A stretch of 64,000 nt of DNA from Sedimenticola sp. (GCA_026985055.1 JALSQZ010000045.1:1-64000); one strand, 5' to 3'; counted from the first letter of the stretch, positions 43,632 to 55,695 are shown. Translations and numbers: made by a program. The notes: a model not told the origin generated them from the sequence alone.

Positions 43632-46325
43632 ATGGAAAGAAACGAACTCCTCGATCTCATGGAGGAGAAGGTTCTGGTACTCACGGCGAACGTGCGCCTG
43701 TCCCGTTTCCTCCTGGGCGAGTACGAAAACCGCATGCTTGCCGCGGGAGTCGCCGCCTGGTCCACCCCTTTGGTATTTCCCTGGCAGTCCTGGCTGCAAC
43801 AGTGCTGGGAAGAAGTTCTGCTCAAGTCCCCCGAAAAGGCGCCGGCCATTCTCCGCGATCATCAGGCCCGGCTGCTGTGGAAGCAGGTGCTGGCAGAGCA
43901 TCCCCAGGCGGGATTGCTCAGTGAAAACGCCCTGGTTCGCCAGTTGCAAAGCAGTTGGCGTCTGCTCCGTGACTGGCGTCTGGGCCTGGAGGATCTGACC
44001 CAGGATGAACATGCGGAGGCGGCTGGTTTTTATGAGCTGGCACGGGCTTTCGAGCAGGCCTGTGAAAAAAGACATTGCCGCACGGAAGCGGATCTGCCCG
44101 CCCTGCTGGCGGAAAAAATCGCGTCAGGTGTTTGTTCCTTGCCCGATGAAATCGTTCTGTTGGGCTTCAGTGTCATCACTCCGGCCCAGGAACATTTGCT
44201 GGCAATCTTGCGCGCCGCATCCGTCCGGGTGAGCCGGGTGCGGCTCAAAGGAAAGCGGGGCCGGGCCAGCCTGTATTCCTTTCCCGACCCGCAGCAAGAA
44301 CTGGCGATGGCGGTGAGCTGGGCGCGAGAACAGCTCCTGAAGCAGCCGGAGCTGTCCCTGGGCATCGTGGTGCCGGATCTGCAGCACCGCTATCGCGAGG
44401 TGACGCATTGTCTGAACAAACTCCTGGAACCCGCATCCCTGCTTCCCGGCCAGCGTTCGGCGCGCGCTGTCTGGAATCTCTCCCTGGGCAGACCATTGGC
44501 GGAATATGCGCCTGTGGGCGCTGCCCTGGGGCTGTTGTCTCTGGGGCACGGAGCGCTTTCCCTGGAGGAGATCGAAGCACTGCTGCGCTCACCTCATGTG
44601 GCGGCTGGCGAGGACGAAATCCTGTCCCGGGCCTGGCTGATTCATCGCTTGCGCGATACCGGGCAGGATCGTTTTTCCTTGTCCGTTTTGGCGCATCATG
44701 CGCGAATGCATGCGGGGCCAGACGGTGAACCCCGGCCCTGGTATTGCGCGGAGCTGGGTATGCGCCTGGAAGCCATGAGCGAGCTTCGCCGGGAAACCGG
44801 ATCAGCTCCGCGGAGTCCTTCGGCATGGGTGGATGTTTTCTCCCGCTGGCTGGAAACCGCCGGCTGGATGACGGGCGTCCGTCTGGATTCGGCGGATTAT
44901 CAGGTAGTGGAGCGCTGGAAGCAGCTGTTGGGTGAATTTCGCGCCCTGGATGACATTGCTTCTTCCCTGAGCGCCGCTGAAGCGCTGCGTGAACTGCAAG
45001 GCATGGCGCGGGATACCCTGTTTCAGCCCAAATATCCTGCTGCTCCCCTGCAAGTGCTGGGTCTTTTTGAAGCCACCGGACTCACCTTCGACAAGCTCTG
45101 GGTGATGGGCATGGAGGAAAGCGCCTGGCCCGCCGCTCCCAGCCCGGACCCTTTCATTCCCATGGCCTTGCAACGGGAACGCGGCATGCCGGGGGCGAAC
45201 CCGGATCGTGAGCTGGAACTGGCGCGGGAGATGCTGTCCGGGCTGGAGGGAGCCGCGGATGAGGTGTTGTTCAGTCATGCGCTCATGGACGGGGCCGAAG
45301 AACTGTATCCCACGCCTTTGCTCGATCACTGCCAGCGGCGGCCGGCGCAGGAAATGAAGCTGGCCGGAGCCGATGGATGGGAGCGGCAGATGTTGCGCCA
45401 GCCGGTCACGGAGCAGCTGCGCGACCAGGGATTGCCCGTAGCCGGTAGCGTGCGGGGCGGCTCTTCTTTGTTCCGTCATCAGTCCCAGTGTCCCTTCCGC
45501 GCTTTCGCCGAACATCGTCTCGGGGCGCGTTCCTTTCCCGGCGTGCATGCCGGGCTGGATGCCGCCCAGCGGGGCAGTCTGCTGCATCGCGCGCTGGAGG
45601 TCTTCTGGAAACAGACCCAAGATCAGCAAGGTTTGCTGGCACTGGATGATGCCGCCCTGCGCAGCCGGATTCAGCTGGCGGCTTCGGCGGCCCTGGCGGA
45701 ATTCGAGGGCTATCGGCCCGGACTGCTGGGCGCCCGTGGCCGGGATATCGAAGCCCGGCGTCTGCAGGCCCTGATGAGCGCATGGATGGAAAAGGAAAAG
45801 GTCCGGGCGCCTTTTCACGTGAGTAGCACGGAACAATGCTTTGAAGGCGAGACTCAGGCAATCGAGTATCGTCTGTATGTTGATCGTATCGACGAACTGG
45901 AGGATGGGCGGCAGATTCTCATCGACTACAAGACCGGCCGGGTCAGTTCCTCTGACTGGTTTGGCGAGCGCCCGGATGATCCCCAGTTGCCCTTGTACAG
46001 TACCGTGCTGGAGCCGGAGCGGGTCGCCGGGGTGGTCTTCGCCCGCTTGCGTCCGGATCGAACCGATTTTTCCGGCGTGGTGGCGGGAGAACGGCTGCTG
46101 CCTGGCCTTCCATCTGGCGGAGCTGCGCTGCGGCAAGCCATGCAGGACTGGCCCCAGGTGCTGCTCCAGTGGCGCGAAACCCTGGACGAACTGGCCCGGG
46201 AATTCAGCGAGGGAAGGGCAGATGTGGCGCCCAGGAAGGGAAAGAAAACCTGTGACAAGTCCTACTGCGAACTGATGTCCCTGTGCCGCTTTCACAGTCA
46301 GACTGAAGAAGAGGTGGAAGCATGA
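43632..46325 (+). CDS. AddB-like DNA repair protein with PD-(D/E)XK nuclease and Cys cluster
   Basis: This protein of about 897 aa has a degenerate helicase-like N-terminal part (VLTANVRLSRFLLGEYENRM) and a C-terminal nuclease: YRLYVDRIDELEDGRQILID, then YKTG, followed by DDPQLPLYS. Cysteines in FRHQSQCPFRAFAEHRLGAR and in KTCDKSYCELMSLCRF near the end match the iron-sulfur ring that encloses the AddB nuclease. The next gene, overlapping as ATGA, encodes an AddA/UvrD-like helicase-nuclease, so the pair probably processes double-strand breaks as RecBCD or AddAB do. ATG 43632 is chosen because GGAAGG precedes it at a good distance; ATG 43605 is in frame. Confidence 0.85.
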   Translation: MERNELLDLMEEKVLVLTANVRLSRFLLGEYENRMLAAGVAAWSTPLVFPWQSWLQQCWEEVLLKSPEKAPAILRDHQARLLWKQVLAEHPQAGLLSENALVRQLQSSWRLLRDWRLGLEDLTQDEHAEAAGFYELARAFEQACEKRHCRTEADLPALLAEKIASGVCSLPDEIVLLGFSVITPAQEHLLAILRAASVRVSRVRLKGKRGRASLYSFPDPQQELAMAVSWAREQLLKQPELSLGIVVPDLQHRYREVTHCLNKLLEPASLLPGQRSARAVWNLSLGRPLAEYAPVGAALGLLSLGHGALSLEEIEALLRSPHVAAGEDEILSRAWLIHRLRDTGQDRFSLSVLAHHARMHAGPDGEPRPWYCAELGMRLEAMSELRRETGSAPRSPSAWVDVFSRWLETAGWMTGVRLDSADYQVVERWKQLLGEFRALDDIASSLSAAEALRELQGMARDTLFQPKYPAAPLQVLGLFEATGLTFDKLWVMGMEESAWPAAPSPDPFIPMALQRERGMPGANPDRELELAREMLSGLEGAADEVLFSHALMDGAEELYPTPLLDHCQRRPAQEMKLAGADGWERQMLRQPVTEQLRDQGLPVAGSVRGGSSLFRHQSQCPFRAFAEHRLGARSFPGVHAGLDAAQRGSLLHRALEVFWKQTQDQQGLLALDDAALRSRIQLAASAALAEFEGYRPGLLGARGRDIEARRLQALMSAWMEKEKVRAPFHVSSTEQCFEGETQAIEYRLYVDRIDELEDGRQILIDYKTGRVSSSDWFGERPDDPQLPLYSTVLEPERVAGVVFARLRPDRTDFSGVVAGERLLPGLPSGGAALRQAMQDWPQVLLQWRETLDELAREFSEGRADVAPRKGKKTCDKSYCELMSLCRFHSQTEEEVEA

Positions 46326-49300
46326 GCCGGCAGCCCGTGGATCATCAGGTTCGGCGCACCGCCATTGATCCGCAACGTTCCTTCATCGTTCAGGCGCCAG
46401 CCGGCTCCGGCAAGACCGGCCTGCTCACCCAGCGCTTTCTGGTATTGCTCGCAGGGGTGGAACATCCGGAGGAGATCGTTGCCATCACCTTCACGCGCAA
46501 GGCGGCGGGAGAGATGCGCGAGCGCATCATCGGCGCCTTGCGCATGGCCGCTTCCGCTGAGCTGCCGGATGACCCCTGGGAAAGAGAGACCCGGGAACTG
46601 GCGCTGGCGGCTCTGGCCCGGGATCAGGAACTGGGCTGGCGGCTGCTGGAGCAGCCCGGGCGTTTGCGAATACGCACCATCGATTCGTTTTGTCAGTACC
46701 TGGCGGGACAGGCACCCCTGCTCTCGGGACTGGGGGCCGGGATGCAGGTGGCGGAGGACGCCGGACCCCTCTATCAAGAGGCCGCTCATTCGGTGCTGGA
46801 GGAACTGGAGGGTTCTGATGCCACCAGCGACGCCCTGGCGCTGCTGCTCATGCACCGGGACAACGACAGTGAGCGACTGATGGAACTGCTGGCGAACATG
46901 CTCGCGCGGCGGGATCAGTGGTTGCATCATCTGCGCGCCGGTGACGAAAGAATGGCCCTGGAGCAGGCCTTGCGCCTGGCGGTGGGGCAGGGACTGTCCG
47001 AGGTTCATGCCGCGCTCGAACCCCGGGCGGCGGCGCTTGTGCCCCTGTTGCGCTTCGCCGCGGAAAACAGCAGTGATGACTCGGTGGTGGCCAGCGCCAG
47101 AAACCTCACGGATCTGCCATTGCCGGAAAGTGATTTCCTGCCCGAGTGGAATGCCATTGTCGAATTGCTGCTCACCAAACAGGGTGGCTGGCGCAAATCG
47201 GTGAACAAAACCACCGGTTTTCCGGCCGGTTGCGAAGAAAAAACGCAAATGCTGGAATTGCTCCAAGAGCTGCGCGGGGAAGCGGGGCTGGATGAGCTGC
47301 TGGCATTCATCCGTACATTGCCAGCATCGGCCTATGAGGAGCAGGAATGGCAGGTGCTCAACGCCTTGTTGCGGGTATTGCGTCAGGCAGCGGCGCATCT
47401 GCAACTGGTGTTCGCCGCCCGTGGCCAGCTGGATTTTTCCGAGATCATGCTCCGCGCCCGGGCCGCCCTTCGGGATGAGAACGGCCCTACGGATCTGGCG
47501 CTGAAACTCGATTACCGAATCCATCATCTGCTGGTGGATGAGTTTCAGGATACCTCGCGCAATCAGTATGAACTGTTCGCGGATCTGACCGCCGGCTGGC
47601 AGCCCGACGACGGGCGCAGCCTGTTTCTGGTGGGGGACCCCATGCAGTCCATCTACCGTTTTCGTGAGGCGGAAGTAGGGCTGTTTTTGCAAACCTGGGA
47701 GCATGGTCTCGGGGATCTGCCCCTGGAGCCACTGAAGCTGGAAGTGAATTTCCGTTCTTCGAAAGGCATTGTCGCCTGGGTGAACAAACATTTTCCGCGG
47801 ATTCTGCCCGCCCGGGATGAGGTGTTTACCGGCGCGGTCAGTTATGCGCCCTCCCGGGCATTCAAGGGCGCGGATGAAACGCCCGCGGTGGAAGTGCTGG
47901 CCCATGCCCAGCGGGACGATGCGCTGGAAGCGGAGCAGGTGTTGCAGATCATACACCAACGCCTGTCTCTGGACGAGCAGGGCGATATCGCCATTCTGGT
48001 GCGCAATCGTTCCCATGCCGCAGTCATTACCGAACGCCTGAATCAGGAAGGGATCGTTTTTCAGGCAGTGGATATGGATAATCTCAGCGAGCGTCCCGTG
48101 GTGCAGGATCTCATGGCCCTGAGCCTGGCGCTGCTCTATCCCGCGGATCGCATCAGCTGGCTGGCATTGTTGCGTGGCCCTTTGTGTGGCCTGCGTCTTG
48201 AAGACCTGCATGCTCTGGCGGCGGGTGAATCGCGCGCCATCGCGGAGTTGCTCATGGAGGATGCCCGCGTCGCCGCTTTGTCTGCCGACGGCCGTCAGCG
48301 CCTGCAGGAATGCTGGCCGCTGCTGCACGCCGCCCTGCATGATGTGGGAAGCAAACCTTTGCGCGATATCGTGCAAGGCCTGTGGCTGGCCCTGGGCGGG
48401 CCTGCGGCGGCGGGCAGTGAGGCGGGACTCGATGACGCGCAAATGTTTTTCCGTCTGCTGCAATCCCTGGAAGACGCCGCGCCAGCCGTAACCCGCGAGA
48501 AGTTGCTGGAGTCCGTGCCGCGCCTGTACGCCAGGCCGGGAAACGATGCCGGCGCCAGAGTGCAGATCATGACCATGCACAAGGCCAAGGGGCTGGAGTT
48601 CGATACGGTGATTCTGCCCGGACTGGGAAAAATACCGCGCAAGGATGATCCCCGGCTGCTGTACTGGCTGGAAACCGTGGATGAGCAAGGCGGCAGCCAG
48701 TTGATTCTGGGGCCCATGAAATCAGCGGCGGAAAGCGATGACCGGCCCGCATCCGCCTACATCCGCGAACTGGACAAAGGCAAACGGCGGCATGAGGATG
48801 CGCGCTTGCTCTATGTCGCCGCCACCCGCGCCAAACGCAAGCTGTACCTGCTCGGTCACGCCAAATTCAATACCCGGGGAGAAATCAAGCCAGCGGCCAG
48901 CAGCCTGCTGGAATGCCTGTGGCCCGCCCTGGGGCAGCATTGGGAAGCCCTGTCAGCACCCGGGGAAGAGGCAGCGTCAGTGCAAGTATCCGGGGATCAG
49001 CGGCCGTTGCTGTACCGGCTCAAAAGCGGCTGGAACGCGCCGCTCCTGCCTCCTGCGCCGCAGGTTCAGGCCAGCGCGGAAATCACCGCGCCGGGAGAGG
49101 GCGTGGAATTCGACTGGGCCGGCGATCTGGCGCGAATCGTGGGGATCGTGGTGCATCGCTTGCTGCAGCATCTGGCCTGTGGCGCCGCCCCCAGGGAAGG
49201 ATTCGGCCCTCTTGAAGCCGCGGCCAAAAGCCTGTTACTGAAAGAAGGCGCGGGCGCATCCCGGCTGGATGAAGCCATGAGCCTGGTTCGCCGGGCGGTG

Positions 49301-49645
49301 GAAAACACCCTGGCCAGCCCGCGGGGCGCCTGGATATTGGACTCCCGGCACCAGGATGCCGTTTGTGAATATCCGCTAACGGTGTTGCTTGGAGGGCGTC
49401 CAAGGCGTCTGGTGGTGGACAGAAGCTTTGTCGATGAGCAGGGCCTGCGCTGGATCATCGACTACAAGACCGGCCGCCATGAAGGAGCGGATGTGGAGGC
49501 TTTTCTGGATCGGGAGCAGGAACGCTACCGCAGTCAGCTGGAAGCCTATGCGCAAGCTTTCCGCCTGCTGCAAGAACACCCCGTGCGCGCCGCGCTCTAC
49601 TATCCTCTCATGGATGGATGGCGGGAATGGGAGCCAATGGCGTAA
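46322..49645 (+). CDS. UvrD/AddA-like helicase-nuclease
   Basis: This is an 1107-aa superfamily 1A helicase. Motif I is QAPAGSGKTGLLTQRFLVLL, Ia AITFTRKAAGEMRERI, II HHLLVDEFQDTSRNQ, III FLVGDPMQSIYRFREAE, V TMHKAKGLEFDTVILPGL, and VI LLYVAATRAKRKLYL. The C-terminus holds a RecB-type nuclease (VVDRSFVDEQGLRWIIDYKT and QLEAYAQAF). It partners the upstream AddB-like protein in end resection. No recB, recC or recD is seen in the window. The gene ends just before a decayed gene and integrase remnant. Confidence 0.92.
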   Translation: MSRQPVDHQVRRTAIDPQRSFIVQAPAGSGKTGLLTQRFLVLLAGVEHPEEIVAITFTRKAAGEMRERIIGALRMAASAELPDDPWERETRELALAALARDQELGWRLLEQPGRLRIRTIDSFCQYLAGQAPLLSGLGAGMQVAEDAGPLYQEAAHSVLEELEGSDATSDALALLLMHRDNDSERLMELLANMLARRDQWLHHLRAGDERMALEQALRLAVGQGLSEVHAALEPRAAALVPLLRFAAENSSDDSVVASARNLTDLPLPESDFLPEWNAIVELLLTKQGGWRKSVNKTTGFPAGCEEKTQMLELLQELRGEAGLDELLAFIRTLPASAYEEQEWQVLNALLRVLRQAAAHLQLVFAARGQLDFSEIMLRARAALRDENGPTDLALKLDYRIHHLLVDEFQDTSRNQYELFADLTAGWQPDDGRSLFLVGDPMQSIYRFREAEVGLFLQTWEHGLGDLPLEPLKLEVNFRSSKGIVAWVNKHFPRILPARDEVFTGAVSYAPSRAFKGADETPAVEVLAHAQRDDALEAEQVLQIIHQRLSLDEQGDIAILVRNRSHAAVITERLNQEGIVFQAVDMDNLSERPVVQDLMALSLALLYPADRISWLALLRGPLCGLRLEDLHALAAGESRAIAELLMEDARVAALSADGRQRLQECWPLLHAALHDVGSKPLRDIVQGLWLALGGPAAAGSEAGLDDAQMFFRLLQSLEDAAPAVTREKLLESVPRLYARPGNDAGARVQIMTMHKAKGLEFDTVILPGLGKIPRKDDPRLLYWLETVDEQGGSQLILGPMKSAAESDDRPASAYIRELDKGKRRHEDARLLYVAATRAKRKLYLLGHAKFNTRGEIKPAASSLLECLWPALGQHWEALSAPGEEAASVQVSGDQRPLLYRLKSGWNAPLLPPAPQVQASAEITAPGEGVEFDWAGDLARIVGIVVHRLLQHLACGAAPREGFGPLEAAAKSLLLKEGAGASRLDEAMSLVRRAVENTLASPRGAWILDSRHQDAVCEYPLTVLLGGRPRRLVVDRSFVDEQGLRWIIDYKTGRHEGADVEAFLDREQERYRSQLEAYAQAFRLLQEHPVRAALYYPLMDGWREWEPMA

Positions 49646-49653
49646 AGGGTTCT

Positions 49654-50537
49654 CTATTCCTTTTTCAGACTATCCACGGCTGCGTCCAGCACTTGTATCT
49701 GAGCCGAAAGTTTATTGCTTATGATGCGCGCCTTGTCCAGAATCTTCTCGCTGTTGTTGCGAATGGTTTCGCCCCATTTGCTGATTTCCGCCAGACCCTT
49801 GATCTGTTTTTCGATATCCCGGATGGCGCGATCCATCTGCTCCACATCCACCTGCTGATCTTCCTGTTCCGCCCGCGCCCGTGAGCACAGGCCGCGGGCC
49901 AGGGAAAGCGCTGCCTGAAGGAATATGTCTGTGGAAGGGTCTTCCACATCCCAGAGGCCGAATATGTCCTTGCCGTAACGGGCCAGGCTTTCCAGACGTT
50001 TCGGCGGGGTGTGGCGGGAGAACACGAAACGCCGATTTCCGCATTGCGGTTCTAGCGCGCGAGATCGATTTTTATCAAGCGCCTTGGCCAGGTTATAGGC
50101 GCCGGAATCCTTGGCTTCGGCCTGCGGCCACATGCTCCGGTCCCAGTTCGATGACCACATCGCCCACCTTGCAGTTGCGGGTCCGGCCGGTGCTGTTGCC
50201 GGTGGTGGTGGCCAGATCCCCGGCTTTCTGGCTCAGGTCGCGCAGCACCCGGAACATTTCATCTTCGAAGACATTGTCATGGGTGGTGCTGCGTGCCGCC
50301 TCTTCCTTGTGCGCTCATCTCTGCCAGGGCGATGCGGACTTCCTGCTGAAAGAGCGTGGCGTCCTTGCGATGCTGTTCCACTACATCCAGAAGTTCCTTG
50401 CGCATGCGCGCCAGCGCAGAATCGCCCGTGTCCAGGGAAAATTCCCGGAGAATGCGCTCACGATCCTCGTTCAGGGCTTTTTCCAGGGTGTCGCTCATAC
50501 CGTTGCGGAAACTGTCCGGCGCATCGCTGCCGAACAT
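49654..50537 (-). pseudogene. Frameshifted coiled-coil protein gene, family not recognised
   Basis: Three pieces in different frames read as one protein. The N-terminal piece (50537 to about 50305) has MSDTLEKALNEDRERILREF and ends RIALAEMSA. One extra base then shifts the frame to EEAARSTTHDNVFEDEMFRV, through GDVVIELGPEHVAAG (to about 50130). A second indel leads to EAKDSGAYNLAKAL, FVFSRHTPPKRLESLARYG, DIFGLWDVEDPSTDIFLQAA, and the coiled-coil C-terminus ending VLDAAVDSLKKE at 49654. The product would be cytoplasmic and largely helical. I do not recognise the family. The beginning may have been lost to the integrase remnant next to it. Confidence 0.7.
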
Positions 50538-50550
50538 ACGTGCCAGAGGG

Positions 50551-50751
50551 CTGGCTCAATCTGGCGTCTCGATCCAAACCATCAGCCTGTTGCTCAGGCA
50601 CTCTGATGTTTTGATGACAGAACGAATTTATGCTCATTTGTCGGCAGTTGAAATCAGGGCTGCGGTTGATGTTTTGGAGGGCGATTTCGGGTACAAGGTT
50701 TCACGTTCCGGTTTCACGTTGGAAAAAAACGCAAAAGAGGTGGAAAAATAG
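50551..50751 (+). pseudogene. C-terminal remnant of a tyrosine recombinase (integrase)
   Basis: LAQSGVSIQTISLLLRHSDV followed by LMTERIYAHLSA is the end of a tyrosine recombinase, with the catalytic His (LLRHS) and the nucleophilic Tyr (ERIYAHL). The core Arg and everything upstream are missing. It points toward tRNA-Pro, whose 3' end lies 33 bp beyond the stop. tRNA genes are the usual integration sites for elements carrying such enzymes, so this is probably the surviving end of an integrated element. Confidence 0.78.
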
Positions 50752-50783
50752 AGATCGTAAGCTAATGAAAATTAAACGGAAAT

Positions 50784-50860
50784 TGGTCGGAGTGAGAGGA
50801 TTCGAACCTCCGGCCCCTGCCTCCCGAAGGCAGTGCTCTACCAGGCTGAGCTACACTCCG
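50784..50860 (-). tRNA. tRNA-Pro(CGG)
   Basis: The 77-nt cloverleaf is on the minus strand. Acceptor CGGAGTG pairs with CACTCCG; the D-arm GCTC/GAGC, the anticodon stem CTGCC/GGCAG with loop TTCGGGA, and the T-loop TTCGAAT are all present. Anticodon CGG reads CCG proline codons. The CCA end is encoded. The remnant of an integrase lies at its 3' side. Confidence 0.95.
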
Positions 50861-50866
50861 ATTTGA

Positions 50867-51835
50867 TCAGATCGAACGCTGTACCGAGAAATCGGCCAGG
50901 GCGGCGAGGGCGCTGTTGTAGGCGGAAGACGGAAGGATTTCCAGTGCCTTCTTGGCCAGTTCGGCTTCTTCCCTTGCACGGCGGGCAGTGTAAGCGATTG
51001 CGTCTGTGGATTCAATGGCTGCCATGACTTCTTCCACCATGTCTGCGCCGCCTTTTTCGATTGCATTCTTCAGCAGTTTCTGCTGTTCCCTGGTGCCGGT
51101 CTGAATGGCGCGGATCAGGGGCAGGGTGGGTTTGCCCTCGGTAAGGTCATCGCCCAGGTTCTTGCCGATGTCTTCATCGGAAGAGCCGTAGTCCAGGGCG
51201 TCGTCGATCATCTGGAAAGCCATGCCCAGGTGCAGGCCGTAGTCGGCAAGGGCCTGTTCTTCGCACTCCGGGCGTTCAGCTATGATGGCGGCGAGGCGCG
51301 CGCCGGCTTCGAACAGGGTGGCGGTCTTGCGCGTGATGACTTCCCGGTATTGCTCTTCGGTGGTATCCGGATCGTTGCAGTTGAGCAGCTGCAGGACTTC
51401 GCCCTCGGCGATGCGGTTGGTGGCGTGGGAGAGGACATCCATGACCCGAAGATTCTGTATGTCCACCATCATTTCGAAGGAGCGGGAATACAGGAAGTCG
51501 CCAACCAGCACGCTGGCCGCGTTGCCCCACACGGCGTTTGCGGTTTCGTTGCTGCGGCGCATGTCGGAGCCGTCCACTACATCGTCATGAAGCAGGGTGG
51601 CGGTGTGGATGAACTCGATAATCGCCGCCAGAGTGACGTGGCTGCTGCCCTGATAGCCCACGGCCATGGCTGACAGCAGTACGATCATCGGGCGCAGGCG
51701 CTTGCCGCCGCTGTTGACGATATAATGGCCGATCTGGTTGATGAGTACCACGTCCGACTGCAGGCGGTCGAGGATCAGCAGATCCGTGGCGCGCATGTCG
51801 TCTGCAATAAGGTCGCGGATGGCGGAAAGATCCAT
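50867..51835 (-). CDS. ispB: Octaprenyl diphosphate synthase IspB
   Basis: This is a 322-aa trans-prenyltransferase making the ubiquinone side chain. The first Asp-rich motif is LLHDDVVDGSDMRR, the second MAFQMIDDALDYGSSDEDIG; GGKRLRPMIVLLSA is the substrate-binding start. Length and context (divergent from rplU-rpmA-obgE) are as in other gammaproteobacteria. The exact chain length (C8 or otherwise) cannot be read from the sequence. Confidence 0.95.
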   Translation of the reverse strand: MDLSAIRDLIADDMRATDLLILDRLQSDVVLINQIGHYIVNSGGKRLRPMIVLLSAMAVGYQGSSHVTLAAIIEFIHTATLLHDDVVDGSDMRRSNETANAVWGNAASVLVGDFLYSRSFEMMVDIQNLRVMDVLSHATNRIAEGEVLQLLNCNDPDTTEEQYREVITRKTATLFEAGARLAAIIAERPECEEQALADYGLHLGMAFQMIDDALDYGSSDEDIGKNLGDDLTEGKPTLPLIRAIQTGTREQQKLLKNAIEKGGADMVEEVMAAIESTDAIAYTARRAREEAELAKKALEILPSSAYNSALAALADFSVQRSI

Positions 51836-51927
51836 GAAATGCAGGTGTTCTTGTATACAACAGGAGTGTTGATGCTATAGTGAAATGCCCTGCATGCCAA
51901 GGGGCGGCACAAATCCTGCAATAGAGT

Positions 51928-51956
51928 TTGACCTGAGCAGGGAATCTGGTTAGAAT
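51928..51956 (+). promoter_or_regulatory. Sigma-70 promoter for rplU-rpmA
   Basis: TTGACC, 17 bp, TAGAAT: near-consensus -35 and -10 boxes. The -10 box ends 75 bp upstream of the rplU start and implies a leader of about 70 nt, in which ribosomal-protein operons are often controlled. Confidence 0.8.
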
Positions 51957-52030
51957 CCCGCGTCTTTCTGCTGGCTCTTTTGTATCGGGTCGGCTTTATT
52001 TATAGTTATTTCTACCGGAGACATGCAGAC

Positions 52031-52342
52031 ATGTATGCCGTAATTCAGACCGGGGGCAAGCAGTATCGCGTCAGCGAAGGCATGACCCTGAAGGTTGAAA
52101 AGATCAATGCCGAAGAAGGCGCCAACGTCGAGTTGGACAAGGTTCTCATGGTTGCCGATGGTGACAATGTACAGGTAGGCGCGCCCTATCTGGACGGCAA
52201 GGTTACCGCCACCGTGAAATCTCACGGCAAAGGCAAGAAAGTACATATCGTCAAGTTCAAGCGTCGCAAGCACCACCTGAAGCGTCAGGGGCATCGTCAG
52301 CAGTACACTGAGCTTGAGATCACCGGTATCAACGCAGGCTGA
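52031..52342 (+). CDS. rplU: 50S ribosomal protein L21
   Basis: This is a 103-aa protein: [20 protein letters not shown] then [10 protein letters not shown], and [20 protein letters not shown], then [12 protein letters not shown] 52031 is chosen because L21 starts with MYAVI; GGAG lies upstream. Followed by rpmA after 11 bp, the universal pair. Confidence 0.98.
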   Translation: MYAVIQTGGKQYRVSEGMTLKVEKINAEEGANVELDKVLMVADGDNVQVGAPYLDGKVTATVKSHGKGKKVHIVKFKRRKHHLKRQGHRQQYTELEITGINAG

Positions 52343-52353
52343 GGAGATAAAGC

Positions 52354-52611
52354 ATGGCACACAAGAAGGCAGGCGGCAGTTCCAGAAACGGCCGCGATTC
52401 GGAATCCAAACGTCTTGGCGTAAAGATCTATGGCGGCCAGACAGTCTCAGCCGGCAATATCATCATCCGTCAGCGTGGCACCAAGGTGCATGCCGGCGTG
52501 GGCGTGGGTTGTGGTCGGGACCATACCTTGTATGCGCTCAATGATGGCGTGGTCAAGTTTGAAAAAAAGGGCCCCAAGATGCGTCAGTTCGTGAGCGTGG
52601 TGCCCGCCTGA
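52354..52611 (+). CDS. rpmA: 50S ribosomal protein L27
   Basis: This is an 85-aa protein: [20 protein letters not shown] then [11 protein letters not shown], and [20 protein letters not shown]. The N-terminal tail reaches the peptidyl transferase centre. GAGGAG precedes the start. A strong terminator separates it from obgE. Confidence 0.98.
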   Translation: MAHKKAGGSSRNGRDSESKRLGVKIYGGQTVSAGNIIIRQRGTKVHAGVGVGCGRDHTLYALNDGVVKFEKKGPKMRQFVSVVPA

Positions 52612-52639
52612 TTCATTGTTGAAACGAAATCACGGCAAC

Positions 52640-52667
52640 AAGCCTCGCCACCCGGCGGGGCTTTTTT
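52640..52667 (+). terminator. Rho-independent terminator after rpmA
   Basis: AAGCCTCGCC and GGCGGGGCTT form the stem, followed by TTTTT. It ends the rplU-rpmA transcript before obgE. Confidence 0.9.
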
Positions 52668-52709
52668 GTTTTGTGGGTATGTCGAAAAATCAGACGTTCC
52701 TTAAGGTAG

Positions 52710-54912
<2,203 letters not shown>

Positions 54913-54916
<4 letters not shown>

Positions 54917-55695
54917 GCGCGTATCTGGCCTACGCTGCTCTGGGTTCCCTGGCTGGCCTGCTGGCCGGACTCATGGGTATCGGTGGCGGACTGGTCTTTG
55001 TCCCCGGGCTGCTGTTGCTGTTTCATTTCCAGGGATTAGGGGGACAATGGCTGTCTCATCTTGCCATTGGCACTTCCCTGGCGACCATCATGCCTACTGC
55101 GGTTTCTTCCCTGTGGGCTCATCACCGGCGTGGTGCGGTTGACTGGGCTGCTGTTGCCAGGCTGACTCCGGGCCTGCTCCTGGGAGCCCTGCTGGGCGCC
55201 TGGCTGGCCTCCCGGTTCAGTACTGAATGGCTGAAAAACCTGTTTGGCATGTTTTTGTTTCTGGTGGCCTGGCAGATGCTGACTGGGGCAAAGCCGTCAG
55301 GCAGGGCGCGCCGTCAGGGTGTTGGCCTGTATCTGCCGGGCGGGGTGCTGATCGGGATGGTTTCCGGACTGGTGGGCATCGGTGGCGGCACCATGACGGT
55401 GCCCTTTTTGTCCTGGCAGGGGAAATCACTGCCCATGGCCGTGGCAACTTCGGCCGCATGCGGCTTGCCTATCGCCATGGCCGGCACCCTGGGTTTCATG
55501 TTCATGGGAGCAGGAAAATTGTCGGCGGGCGCCACGGGATTCGTGTACTGGCCCGCCGTGCTTGCCACGGGTTCGTTCGCAGTGCTTGTGGCTCCCCTGG
55601 GGGCAAGACTGGCGCATACCCTGCCGGTAGGCATGCTGAAGCGTCTGTTTGCCTTGCTGTTGGTGGTAGTGGGATTGCGCCTGCTGCTGAGTTGA
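54913..55695 (+). CDS. TauE/SafE-family sulfite exporter-like permease
   Basis: This is a 260-aa membrane protein with seven to eight hydrophobic helices. It has the internal repeat typical of the family: [20 protein letters not shown] near the N-terminus and [20 protein letters not shown] in the second half. TauE/SafE members export organosulfur compounds or sulfite. GTG 54913 overlaps the proB stop as GTGA, so it is cotranscribed with proB. There is no metabolic link to proline synthesis, and the substrate is not known. Confidence 0.9.

Noticed and set aside
44802..46295. Open frame of 497 codons on the minus strand
   Set aside because: It is antisense to the AddB-like gene, with no motif and biased composition.
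46298..48688. Open frame of 796 codons on the minus strand
   Set aside because: It is antisense to the helicase-nuclease gene, which has all superfamily 1 motifs; the antisense product is Gln/His/Arg-rich with no motif.
50630..50866. Short frame ending in a GFEPPAPASRRQCSTRLSYT-like segment
   Set aside because: This is the translation of the tRNA-Pro gene read on the opposite strand, a known annotation artefact.
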